This document shows positions 20,392 through 29,040 of a stretch of DNA of 64,000 nt, in pieces (positions within the stretch are counted from its first letter, which is position 1; each line of letters opens with the position of its first letter). Both the position numbers and the translations under genes were made by a program. Source of the DNA: Verrucomicrobiota bacterium (GTDB lineage: Bacteria; Verrucomicrobiota; Verrucomicrobiia; Opitutales; Opitutaceae). The stretch is taken from assembly GCA_028293565.1 (NCBI GenBank), contig JAQGON010000045.1:1-64000 (forward strand). The letters run 5' to 3'. The notes under the pieces were generated by a model that made no database searches, was not told where the DNA came from, and was given only the letters and a program-made list of their open reading frames with translations.

Positions 20392-23300
20392 ATGGCAATT
20401 CCGCCCCAACCGACCAGGCGCTCCTGGCTTGAGCTGATCTCGCTGGTTCTTGCGGTGGCGCTTATCCTCATCGGCGCCGGCAGCCTGGCGGGCTGGTGGC
20501 TGCACCTCGACGTCCTCGTGCAGCCGCTGATCGCGTTCGCGCCGATCGCCGCCAACGAGGCCGCCTGCATCTTCCTGCTCGGCGGCGCGCTCCTCGGCGT
20601 GGAATTGCGCTGGTTTCCCCCGGCGTGGTTTGCGCTGCCGGCTGTCATCATCACCAGCCTCACGCTCGGCGAGTATGCCTTCGGCGCGGATTTCCGGATC
20701 GACGAACTTCTCGTGCGCGACCACCTGCTGGTCGACACCTCGTACCCGGGACGGATGTCGCTCGCCTCCGCGTGCTCGCTGCTGCTCGTCGCCGGATCGT
20801 TCGTCTGGCGCGGCATCCACCGCGTCGTCCGCACCCAGGCCTTCATCGGCGGCGTCGCCGGATCGATCATCGCGGCGGTTGGCTGTTCGACGCTGCTCGG
20901 CTACGCCGCGAGCGTCCCCGCCGTTTACAGCTGGGGTACCGGGACCGCGATCTCGCCGGTCGGCGGCGCGGCGCTGCTCCTGATCGGTCTCGCCCTGCTC
21001 GGATTGTCGTGGCGCGAGGCGCTCCAGGCGGAGGGCGGCACCCCGACGTGGTCGCCCATCCCGGTGTTCACCGCGTGTCTCACCCTCACCGTCATCCTCT
21101 GGATCGGCCTGCGCGCGCGCGAGCAGGGCTATGTCGGCGCGAAGACGCAGACGGCGATGGAAGGGCTGGCGAGCACGATCAACTACGAGCTCGACCGCCA
21201 GAAATCCGTGATCGAGCGGCTGGCGGGCGACTGGAGCGCGAACGCGCGGGACTCCCGGGCCCTCGGGGAAGCCGACGCGCGCCGCCGGATGGACGAGCTG
21301 TCCCAATTCGGCTGCGTCGCGGTCGACTGGGTGAACCTCGATTTTCGCACGGCGTGGGTCTATCCGCAGGCGGCCAATGAAGGCGCGGCCAATTACGATC
21401 ACCGCCACGACGAGGAGCGCCTCGATGCGCTCAACCGCGCGCTGCGAGAAAAGGTGTCGGTGGTCTCCGCCAGCACGGACATCGGCGGCCGCGGCAAGGG
21501 TTTCGTGATCTACGCGCCGGTGATCCGCGCGGGAAGCGTCGGGGGCTTCGCCGCCGCCGAGTTTCCCTACCGGCCATTCTTCGCGACGGTCATCAACCAG
21601 CGGAAGCTGGCGAACGATTATCGGATCGCGGTTTCGATCGGGACCGAACGCCTCTTCGAGTCGGCCGTCCGCTCGTCGCCGCGGAATGCCGACCTCACCG
21701 TCGAGAAGACCTATCCCATTTTCGACCGCCGGATGCGGCTGAGCTTCATGCCCTCCGACACGGCGCTGGCGAGCGACCGCCGGCTGCTGCCCGAACTCGC
21801 GCTCCTCGCCGGTCTCGGCATCACCGGGCTGCTCGGCCTCAGCATCCATTTCGCGCGCCGTTCGCGGGCGGGGCAGCGCGCCGCGGAGTTTTCCAACCAG
21901 CGGCTCGTGGCGGAAAACGAGGAGCGCCGCCGGATCGAGGAGCGGCTCAAGGTTTCCGACGAGCGCCTGCGGCTCGCTCTCGACTCCACGCAGATCGGCA
22001 TCTTCGAGTGGAACGTCGCCGCCGGCCACGTCTACTACAGCCCCGGCCTGTGGGCGATGCTCGGCTATGAACACCACCGGATGCCGGCCACGGTCGAGGC
22101 GTGGCAATCGTTGATCCACCCCGACGACCTCCCGCTCTACCGCGAGCGCACCGCCGACCAGTTCGACCGCCGGGTGACCTTCATCGAGGCCGATTACCGG
22201 GTCCGCGCGAAGGCCGGCGAGTGGCGCTGGGTCTTCACGCGCGCCAAGACCGTCGCCACCCAGGCCAGCGGCCGGCCCGAACGCATCATCGGCACGGTCC
22301 AGGACATCACCGCCCGCCGGGAAACCGAGCTCGCGCTGCGCGAGAGCCAGGCCGAGGCCCGCAAGCTTTCGCTCGTCGCCTCGAAGACCGACAACCCCGT
22401 CCTCATCGGGTCGCCCGACGGTGTCATCGAGTGGGTCAACGAAAGCTTCTGCCGCGTGATGGAGTATTCGCTCTCCGAGGTGATCGGGCGCAATCCCGCC
22501 GACTTCATGATCGGCCCGGAAACGAACCCGCGCACGATCGTCCAGATCCGCTCCGCGATGGCGCGCGGCCAGGGCCTCAGCACCGACGTCGTCAACTACT
22601 CGAAATCCGGGCGCAAGTACCACCTCCACCTCGAAATCCAGCCGATCCGCAACGACGCGGGCCAGCTGGAGAACTTCATCGCGATCGAGTCGGACATCAC
22701 CGCGCGGGTCGAAACCGAGGCCCAGCTCCGGCTCGCCAAGGCCGAGGCCGACGCCGCGTCGCGGGCGAAGAGCGAGTTCCTCGCCTCGATGTCGCACGAG
22801 ATCCGCACGCCGATGAACGGGGTGATCGGCATGACGAGCCTCCTGATGGAGACCACGCTCAGCGACGAGCAGCGGGACTTCGTCAACACGATCCGCGTCT
22901 CCGGCGAGGCCCTGCTCACCATCATCAACGACATCCTCGACTTCTCGAAAATCGAGTCGGGCAAGATGGATCTCGAGCAGGTCCCGTTCGAGCTCGCGAG
23001 CTGTCTCGAGGAAACCCTCGACCTCTTCGCCCCGCAGGCCGCGGCGAAGCAGATCGAGCTCGCCTGCCACATCGACCCTTCGACGCCCGCCTGGATCCTC
23101 GGCGACATCACGCGCGTGCGCCAGATCCTGGTCAACCTCGTCAACAACGCCGTGAAATTCACGCCGCACGGCAGCGTGTCCGTCGAAGTCCGCGCGCTGC
23201 CGCCCGTCGCGCCCGGCGCCCAGTTTCCCCTCGAGTTCACCGTCCGCGACACGGGCATCGGCATCCCGCCGGACCGCGTCGGCCGGCTCTTCAAGGCGTT

Positions 23301-24327
23301 CAGCCAGGGAGACTCCTCCACCACCCGCAAATACGGGGGCACCGGCCTCGGCCTCGTCATTTCCCAGAGCCTCGCCACGCTCATGGGGGGCGAGATCCGC
23401 GCCGAAAGCACGGTGGGAAAAGGCGCGGCGTTCACCTTCACGATCCGCACCGAGGCGACACCCGTGCCGCTGGAAAACTCCGCGCCGGCCCTCGACCCCG
23501 CGCTGCGGTCCGGCCCGGTGCTGTGCATCGAGGACCATCCCGTGACGCAGCTGCGGCTGAAGACCTTGATAGAGTCGCTCGGCGGCCGGTGCGTGTTCGC
23601 GCCCGACATCGAGGCCGGCCTGAAGCTGGTCCCTGGGCTTCCGCAGCCGCCGACCCTGCTGGTCGTCGACTTCGATCGGAATCACCACGGCCCGGATCTT
23701 GCGCGCCTGCTCGCCCTGAAAGCGCCGTGTCTCCTGATGCTGCCATTCGGGCAAAGCGCGCCGGCCCGCGGGGAAAACGAGCCGCCGGTCGCGGTCGTGC
23801 ACAAGCCGCTTCGGACCAGCGCCCTGATCCACGCCTTCAACCAGCTGGCCAGCCCGGGCTCGCGGCTGTCCCACGCCGCCGGCGCTTCCTCGGCGTCAGG
23901 AATTCTCCTCGCCCACGAATTTCCGCTGAACCTGCTCCTCGCCGAGGACAACACGGTGAACCAGAAGGTCGCGCTGCGCTTCCTCGAGCGGCTCGGCTAC
24001 CGGGCCGATGCGGTGGGCAACGGACTCGAGGTGATCGCCGCGCTCGGCTCTCGTCACTACGATGTCGTGCTTATGGTTCTCCAGATGCCGGAGATGGACG
24101 GACTGGAAGCCAGCCGGCAGATCCGCCGCATCCTCCCGCCGGAGCGCCAGCCGAAGATCATCGCGCTCACGGCGAACGCGATGCAGGGCGACCGCGAGCT
24201 CTGCCTGGCCGCGGGCATGGACGACTACGTCAGCAAGCCGGTGAAGCTGCATGAAATTTCCGCCGCAATCCGCCGCCTCTTCGGCAAGCCGGTCGAGACG
24301 CCGGTCGGCGAGCGCCTGATCGGGTAG
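20392..24327 (+). CDS. Hybrid sensor histidine kinase (MHYT/MASE-like TM region, CHASE, PAS repeats, HisKA, HATPase_c, two receiver-like domains)
   Basis: EFLASMSHEIRTPMNGVIGMTSLL H-box; VNLVNNAVKFTPHG N-box; KYGGTGLGLVIS; receiver ILLAHEFPLNLLLAEDNTVNQ...; two PAS/PAC blocks. Confidence 0.95.
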   Translation: MAIPPQPTRRSWLELISLVLAVALILIGAGSLAGWWLHLDVLVQPLIAFAPIAANEAACIFLLGGALLGVELRWFPPAWFALPAVIITSLTLGEYAFGADFRIDELLVRDHLLVDTSYPGRMSLASACSLLLVAGSFVWRGIHRVVRTQAFIGGVAGSIIAAVGCSTLLGYAASVPAVYSWGTGTAISPVGGAALLLIGLALLGLSWREALQAEGGTPTWSPIPVFTACLTLTVILWIGLRAREQGYVGAKTQTAMEGLASTINYELDRQKSVIERLAGDWSANARDSRALGEADARRRMDELSQFGCVAVDWVNLDFRTAWVYPQAANEGAANYDHRHDEERLDALNRALREKVSVVSASTDIGGRGKGFVIYAPVIRAGSVGGFAAAEFPYRPFFATVINQRKLANDYRIAVSIGTERLFESAVRSSPRNADLTVEKTYPIFDRRMRLSFMPSDTALASDRRLLPELALLAGLGITGLLGLSIHFARRSRAGQRAAEFSNQRLVAENEERRRIEERLKVSDERLRLALDSTQIGIFEWNVAAGHVYYSPGLWAMLGYEHHRMPATVEAWQSLIHPDDLPLYRERTADQFDRRVTFIEADYRVRAKAGEWRWVFTRAKTVATQASGRPERIIGTVQDITARRETELALRESQAEARKLSLVASKTDNPVLIGSPDGVIEWVNESFCRVMEYSLSEVIGRNPADFMIGPETNPRTIVQIRSAMARGQGLSTDVVNYSKSGRKYHLHLEIQPIRNDAGQLENFIAIESDITARVETEAQLRLAKAEADAASRAKSEFLASMSHEIRTPMNGVIGMTSLLMETTLSDEQRDFVNTIRVSGEALLTIINDILDFSKIESGKMDLEQVPFELASCLEETLDLFAPQAAAKQIELACHIDPSTPAWILGDITRVRQILVNLVNNAVKFTPHGSVSVEVRALPPVAPGAQFPLEFTVRDTGIGIPPDRVGRLFKAFSQGDSSTTRKYGGTGLGLVISQSLATLMGGEIRAESTVGKGAAFTFTIRTEATPVPLENSAPALDPALRSGPVLCIEDHPVTQLRLKTLIESLGGRCVFAPDIEAGLKLVPGLPQPPTLLVVDFDRNHHGPDLARLLALKAPCLLMLPFGQSAPARGENEPPVAVVHKPLRTSALIHAFNQLASPGSRLSHAAGASSASGILLAHEFPLNLLLAEDNTVNQKVALRFLERLGYRADAVGNGLEVIAALGSRHYDVVLMVLQMPEMDGLEASRQIRRILPPERQPKIIALTANAMQGDRELCLAAGMDDYVSKPVKLHEISAAIRRLFGKPVETPVGERLIG

Positions 24328-24330
24328 CCA

Positions 24331-24536
24331 CGCTGCTGATACACATCGTCGGCGAGAATTCCGGCGTGGAGGTTGGCCGCAAAAATGCGCAAGTGCTCCG
24401 GGGTTGCGAAGGAGCTGCCATCGCGCCTATGGCGCACGGGAGATTCGATTCGGAGTCCCGAAGCCCTTGCGCTTTTTTGCGGCGACTCCTTTCGAACCCC
24501 GCTTTGGGCCCGGCTTCTTGGCGGATCCTCTTTTAT
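24331..24536. repeat. Dispersed hairpin repeat family D, copy 1
   Basis: GTTGGCCGCAAAAATGCGCAAGTGCTCCGGGGTTGCGAAGGAGC...GCGCTTTTTTGCGGCGACTCCTTTCGAACCC; strong identity to 28804-29001. Confidence 0.9.
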
Positions 24537-24555
24537 TTAAAATGCTCCAGCCGTC

Positions 24556-25779
24556 TCACGATAGGAGCACCGTCCGCAGCCGGTCAATTTCGGCCCGGCT
24601 AGCCGGATTCCCGACGAGATTCGTCATCTCCCACGGATCGCGCTCGAGATCGAAAAACAGCCAAGGCGTCCCGTCGTCATTCAGGATCAGTTTCCGATCC
24701 CGTGTCCGCACGCCGTGCCAGACCCGGTCGCATTGATGCGGCAGGGCCACGACCGACGGCATCGAGATGCGCGCCGCGCCCGCACGACCGGGAATCCATT
24801 CCGCGCCGCCGCTCCATGCCGCAGTCATCGCCGGCAGGTCCAGAAGTGAGACCGCCGCATCGTCCTTCCGCGGCTGGACGCCGGGCCGCCGCACCAGTAG
24901 CGGGACGCGCACGCTCTCCTCGTACGGCCAGCCTTTGCGAAAAAGCCCGTGCGCCCCGTGCATGTCCCCGTGCACGCTCGTGAAACCCACGATCGTCGGC
25001 CCAGCCGTCTCCGACGACAGGTTGCGCAGCATTCTTCCGATCGCCCGGTCGGTCGCCTCGATGTGGGCATGGTATCCCGCCAGTTCCTTCCTGGCCGTCT
25101 TTTCCGCGGGGCCGCCGAGAGGGACGTTCGGCGCCAGCACGATCGCGGCCGGATCGCGCGCCGTCACTCCCGCTGCCGGCGCGTCGTAGGGTGGATGCGG
25201 CGCCTCGAGGCTGACCACGCAAAAACGCGGACGGGAATCCCGCGCTTCGTCCCCCGCGAGCCACCGCGCCGCGCGGTCGGCCAGCACGTCGCTCTGATAT
25301 CCCCTCACCTGCACCGGCACGGGCAGCGCGGTCCCGTGCAGCCACGGGTCGTTGAGCAGAAATCCGCCCTCGAAACCCTCCCAATGGTCAAATCCTCCGC
25401 GGGCACCGGGAGGAACGAGCGTTTTCGCATGCGCCTCCCCCACCAGCGGCGCCGCCGCGTCACGTTTGCCGAGGTGCCACTTCCCGAAAAACGCCGTCGC
25501 ATAGCCGAGGGACTTCATCGCGCCGGCAATCGTCCGTGAGTCCAGCGGCAGCGGATCGAAGTAATCCCGCACGCCGTTTTCCGGCGACGTCACGCCGGTG
25601 AGCATCGCCGCCCGCGCAAACGGGCCGAACGGATGGGGCGTGACCGCCTGCGTGAAATTCACGCTTTCCGCGGCGAACGCATCCAGGCAGGGCGTGCGCG
25701 CATTCGGATCGCCCGCATGACCGAACGCCGAGGCGCGCCACTGCGTCGTGACAATCCAGAGGATGTTCGGGCGCGGCAT
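24556..25779 (-). CDS. Sulfatase-fold protein lacking catalytic residues (pseudo-sulfatase)
   Basis: MPRPNILWIVTTQWRASAFGHAG..., GYATAFFGKWHLGK, VGFTSVHGDMHGAHGLFRKGWPYEESVRVPLLVRRPG sulfatase architecture; CxPxR replaced by FGPFAR. Confidence 0.88.
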   Translation of the reverse strand: MPRPNILWIVTTQWRASAFGHAGDPNARTPCLDAFAAESVNFTQAVTPHPFGPFARAAMLTGVTSPENGVRDYFDPLPLDSRTIAGAMKSLGYATAFFGKWHLGKRDAAAPLVGEAHAKTLVPPGARGGFDHWEGFEGGFLLNDPWLHGTALPVPVQVRGYQSDVLADRAARWLAGDEARDSRPRFCVVSLEAPHPPYDAPAAGVTARDPAAIVLAPNVPLGGPAEKTARKELAGYHAHIEATDRAIGRMLRNLSSETAGPTIVGFTSVHGDMHGAHGLFRKGWPYEESVRVPLLVRRPGVQPRKDDAAVSLLDLPAMTAAWSGGAEWIPGRAGAARISMPSVVALPHQCDRVWHGVRTRDRKLILNDDGTPWLFFDLERDPWEMTNLVGNPASRAEIDRLRTVLLS

Positions 25780-25849
25780 CCCCGATTCAATTCTCCAAAC
25801 CGGCCGCCTTGGCAAGTGGCCGCTGCGCGACGCCGCGCCACGGCGGGCG

Positions 25850-26071
25850 CTACGCCGCTTTTCCGACGGAGACCCCCAGGCTCCGCGGCGCCGACATTTT
25901 CCCCGGCGTCAGGGAACGACCGCGGGGCCGGCGGTATTGGAAAAAGGTCCAGAGGGCCACGCCGAGAGCGAAGCCGAGCGCAAGCAGGTCGGCCGCTTCG
26001 AGGAAGCGCGCGGCGAAAAATGCCAGCACTTCGAGGAACACGACGGCAGAGAGGAAAGGAAGGAATTTCAT
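25850..26071 (-). CDS. Small hypothetical membrane protein (73 aa)
   Basis: MKFLPFLSAVVFLEVLAFFAARFLEAADLLALGFALGVALWTFFQYRRPRGR: two hydrophobic segments. Confidence 0.5.
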   Translation of the reverse strand: MKFLPFLSAVVFLEVLAFFAARFLEAADLLALGFALGVALWTFFQYRRPRGRSLTPGKMSAPRSLGVSVGKAA

Positions 26072-26213
26072 GTCGGATTGGTTTCAGTGGATTAAACCCG
26101 ACGTTCGTCACGTTCGTCCGACAGGTGCGTGACACCCCGGCAACTTCCGCTGCCGCGGAACATTTCGCCGCAAAGGGATGGGCATTCCACCCGTTTCTGC
26201 TAAGACAAAATCC

Positions 26214-27005
26214 ATGACCGTCCTCGATTCGGAGCTGGCCGATCTCCCGACCCCGTCGGGTCCGATGCGGACCTACCTGTTTCGTCCGGCCGCTCCCGGA
26301 AAATATCCGGGCATTCTGCTCTACTCGGAAATCTTCCAGGTGACGGGCCCGATCCGACGGACGGCGGCGTTTCTGGCCGGTCACGGATTCGTCGTCGCCG
26401 TGCCCGAAATCTACCATGAGTTCGAGCCGGCCGGCAAAGTGCTCGCCTACGACCAGGCCGGCGCCGAGCGCGGCAACGCGCTGAAAATTTCCAAGGAGCT
26501 CGGCGCCTTCGACGCCGATGCGCGCGCGGTGCTCGCGCACCTCGCGAAACACCCGCAGTGCACCGGGAGACTGGGCGCGATGGGCATCTGCATCGGCGGA
26601 CATCTCGCGTTCCGCGCCGCGATGAATCCGGAGGTGCTCGCGGCGACGTGCTTTTACGCGACCGACATCCACAAGCGCGGGCTGGGCAAGGGCGCGAACG
26701 ACAACTCGCTCGACCGGATCCCGGAAACCAAAGGCGAGCTGATGATGATCTGGGGGCGCCAGGATCCGCACGTCCCGCTCGAGGGACGCGGCAAGGTGCA
26801 CGCCGCGCTCTGCGCCGCGGGGACGAATTTCACGTGGCACGAGCTCAACGGCGCGCACGCGTTCCTACGAGACGAGGGCTATCGTTATGACCCGGAGCTG
26901 GCGCACCTCTGCCTCGGCCTCGCCGTCGGATTGTTCCGGAGAAAACTCGGCGAGGGCGATCTGCGCGTGACCGGAGCAGCCGGACCTGCCGAGACGAAAC
27001 ACTGA
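26214..27005 (+). CDS. Dienelactone hydrolase family protein
   Basis: GILLYSEIFQVTGPIRRTAAFLAGHGF; GAMGICIGGHLAFRAA nucleophile motif; GRQDPHVP; NGAHAF. Confidence 0.88.
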   Translation: MTVLDSELADLPTPSGPMRTYLFRPAAPGKYPGILLYSEIFQVTGPIRRTAAFLAGHGFVVAVPEIYHEFEPAGKVLAYDQAGAERGNALKISKELGAFDADARAVLAHLAKHPQCTGRLGAMGICIGGHLAFRAAMNPEVLAATCFYATDIHKRGLGKGANDNSLDRIPETKGELMMIWGRQDPHVPLEGRGKVHAALCAAGTNFTWHELNGAHAFLRDEGYRYDPELAHLCLGLAVGLFRRKLGEGDLRVTGAAGPAETKH

Positions 27006-27064
27006 ATCCGGAACGGACCCTCTTTTTTATTTCGATCACCGCCGGCCGGCGCCGGGGCGCCGCT

Positions 27065-27155
27065 TCAACCGCAAAGATCGCAAAGCACGCGAAGGAAGCC
27101 AGGTCGCCGATTTCCTCTTCGCGCCGTTGGCGTGCTTTGCGGTGAAATTACCTTC
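27065..27155. repeat. Inverted repeat (hairpin element family A, copy 3)
   Basis: TTCAACCGCAAAGATCGCAAAGCACGCGAAG ... CTTCGCGCCGTTGGCGTGCTTTGCGGTGAAA. Confidence 0.75.
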
Positions 27156-27162
27156 GGGAACC

Positions 27163-28047
27163 ATGTCTTCGTCGAATCCAGGCCCTCGCCCGTTCGTTCC
27201 GGGAAGACCCCATTGGTGGCAATGGCCGACGGTGCTGTCGCTCGACGCCCCGGCGGTGGCGGTGCTCTGGCAGTGGCTCCTGGCACGCGTGGCAAGGGTG
27301 CCGCTGGCCTGGCACCATGCGGTGGTCCTCGGCGTTTCGGTCTGGCTCGCCTATGCGGCGGATCGCTGGATCGAAGGATGGCGGCTTGCGCCTGACCAGA
27401 TCCGCACGCAGCGGCATCGTTTTTATCAACGCTGGCGGTGGCCTCTCGCCGCGGTGTGGTGCGTGGCGCTGGGAGCGGACCTTGGCGTGTCGCTGCTCTG
27501 CCTGACACGGCGCGAACTTGAGGCGGGCCTGCTGCTGCTGCTGCCCGTGTTCGCCTACCTCCTTTCGCACCAGCTCGTGCACCGGCTTCGCCGCTGGCGC
27601 GCGCCCAAGGAGATCTGCGTGGCGCTCCTGTTTGGCGCCGGCGTGTCGGTGTTTCTTTTCGCGGAGCCCGATGCGGACGTCCGGTCGCTTTTTGCGCCCC
27701 TCGGTTTCTTCGTGCTCCTGTGCTTCGCGAACTGCGCGCTGATCGCAGCCTGGGAACAGGCGGTCGACGCGGCGCACGGACAAACCTCGTTCGCGCTTCA
27801 GTTCCGCCGCGCGCATGCGTTCACCCACGCGCTGCCGTGGCTGCTGGCCATCGCGGCCGGCTGGCTCGCCGGCGACCGCAGCGGACCGGTGCGGACAGCG
27901 ATGGCGTGCACGGCCGCCAGCGGCGTCCTGCTGGGCCTGCTCGACGTGGCGCAGCCGAGGGTCGGCCCGCGCCTGGCGCGAGCCCTCGTGGATTTCACCC
28001 TGATGACTCCGGCGCTGGTCTGGGGTTTCGAACGGTGGCGGTTTTGA
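27163..28047 (+). CDS. Polytopic membrane protein (UbiA-like topology, function unknown)
   Basis: About 8 hydrophobic segments; WLAYAADRWIEGWRL; charged loop RTQRHRFYQRW. Confidence 0.65.
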   Translation: MSSSNPGPRPFVPGRPHWWQWPTVLSLDAPAVAVLWQWLLARVARVPLAWHHAVVLGVSVWLAYAADRWIEGWRLAPDQIRTQRHRFYQRWRWPLAAVWCVALGADLGVSLLCLTRRELEAGLLLLLPVFAYLLSHQLVHRLRRWRAPKEICVALLFGAGVSVFLFAEPDADVRSLFAPLGFFVLLCFANCALIAAWEQAVDAAHGQTSFALQFRRAHAFTHALPWLLAIAAGWLAGDRSGPVRTAMACTAASGVLLGLLDVAQPRVGPRLARALVDFTLMTPALVWGFERWRF

Positions 28048-28117
28048 TTCCCGGCTGTCCTCCTCGGAAGAGGAGGCCGTGTTCGCAAAATGGCCCACAG
28101 CGATTGAAAAGGTTCCC

Positions 28118-28813
28118 ATGGCGAAAACGACGCAGGCGGCCGCGGCCAATTTCGATCCTCTCGCACGGGTCTATCGTGCGCTCGAGATCGTCGCCTTCGG
28201 CGGCGACCTGGAACGCGCGCGGTTTTGCCTGCTGCCTCGTCTGGCGGGCTGCCGTTCGATCCTCATTCTCGGCGAAGGCGACGGCCGGTGCGCCGAGCGT
28301 CTGCTGACCGTGGCTCCGTCGGCCAGGATTCATTGCGTCGATTCGAGCCCGGCGATGATCGCGCAGGCGAAGGCCCGCGTGGCGGGAAAGGGCGGCGGGG
28401 AACGGGTGACCTTTGAATGCGCGGATGTGCTCGGCCGGGAATTTCCCGTCGCGGGCCACGATGCGGTCGTGACGCTTTTTTTCCTCGATTGTTTCGAGCC
28501 GGAACAGGCGGAGGCGGTGGTGGGCCGGATCGCGGCGGCGCTGCAGCCTGGCGCCCGGTGGCTCTTCGCGGATTTTGTGCGGCCGGAAAAAGGCCTCGCC
28601 CGGCTGAGGGCGCGACTCTGGCTCGCGGTGCTCTATGCGTTTTTCCGGTGGCAAACCGGGCTCAGGGTGCGGGCGCTGCCACCCTCGGAAATGCTCATCG
28701 AAAAGGCAGGCTTCGAGGGCATCGCCGCGGCGACGTTCCAACACGGGCTGCTGAGGACCCGCCTCTTCGTCGAGAACAGGCAAAGCAGGATTGAAAAAAT
28801 CCAACGCTGCTGA
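28118..28813 (+). CDS. Class I SAM-dependent methyltransferase
   Basis: ILILGEGDGRCAERLLTVAPSARIHCVDSSPAMIAQAKARV motif I/post-I; PVAGHDAVVTLFFLDCF. Confidence 0.88.
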   Translation: MAKTTQAAAANFDPLARVYRALEIVAFGGDLERARFCLLPRLAGCRSILILGEGDGRCAERLLTVAPSARIHCVDSSPAMIAQAKARVAGKGGGERVTFECADVLGREFPVAGHDAVVTLFFLDCFEPEQAEAVVGRIAAALQPGARWLFADFVRPEKGLARLRARLWLAVLYAFFRWQTGLRVRALPPSEMLIEKAGFEGIAAATFQHGLLRTRLFVENRQSRIEKIQRC

Positions 28814-29001
28814 ATCCCTGCTCCCCGAGGAATTCCGAGGGAAAGTTGGCCGCAAAAAATGCGCAAGGGCTCCGGGGTTACGAAGGAGCCGCCATCGCGC
28901 CCATAGGCGCACGGGAGATTCGATCCGGAGCCCCCGAGCCCTTGTGCTTTTTTGCGGCGACTCCTTCCGAACCTGGATTTGGCGCCGGCTTCCGGGCGGA
29001 T
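28804..29001. repeat. Dispersed hairpin repeat family D, copy 2
   Basis: GTTGGCCGCAAAAAATGCGCAAGGGCTCCGGGGTTACGAAGGAGC...CCCTTGTGCTTTTTTGCGGCGACTCCTTCCGAACC. Confidence 0.9.
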
Positions 29002-29040
29002 ACATTCAGGGATGCGCCGCAAACCTCACGGGCCCTTCGC

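Noticed and set aside
20371-23874. 1167-aa minus-strand ORF antisense to the hybrid kinase
   Set aside because: Arg/Asp/Gly-rich, no recognisable domains, exactly complementary to a clear kinase; a high-GC shadow ORF. Same for 4606-6822(-), 7412-9898(-), 15056-17041(-), 11636-13531(-), 37749-40271(+), 34231-35730(+) and 40594-42126(+).
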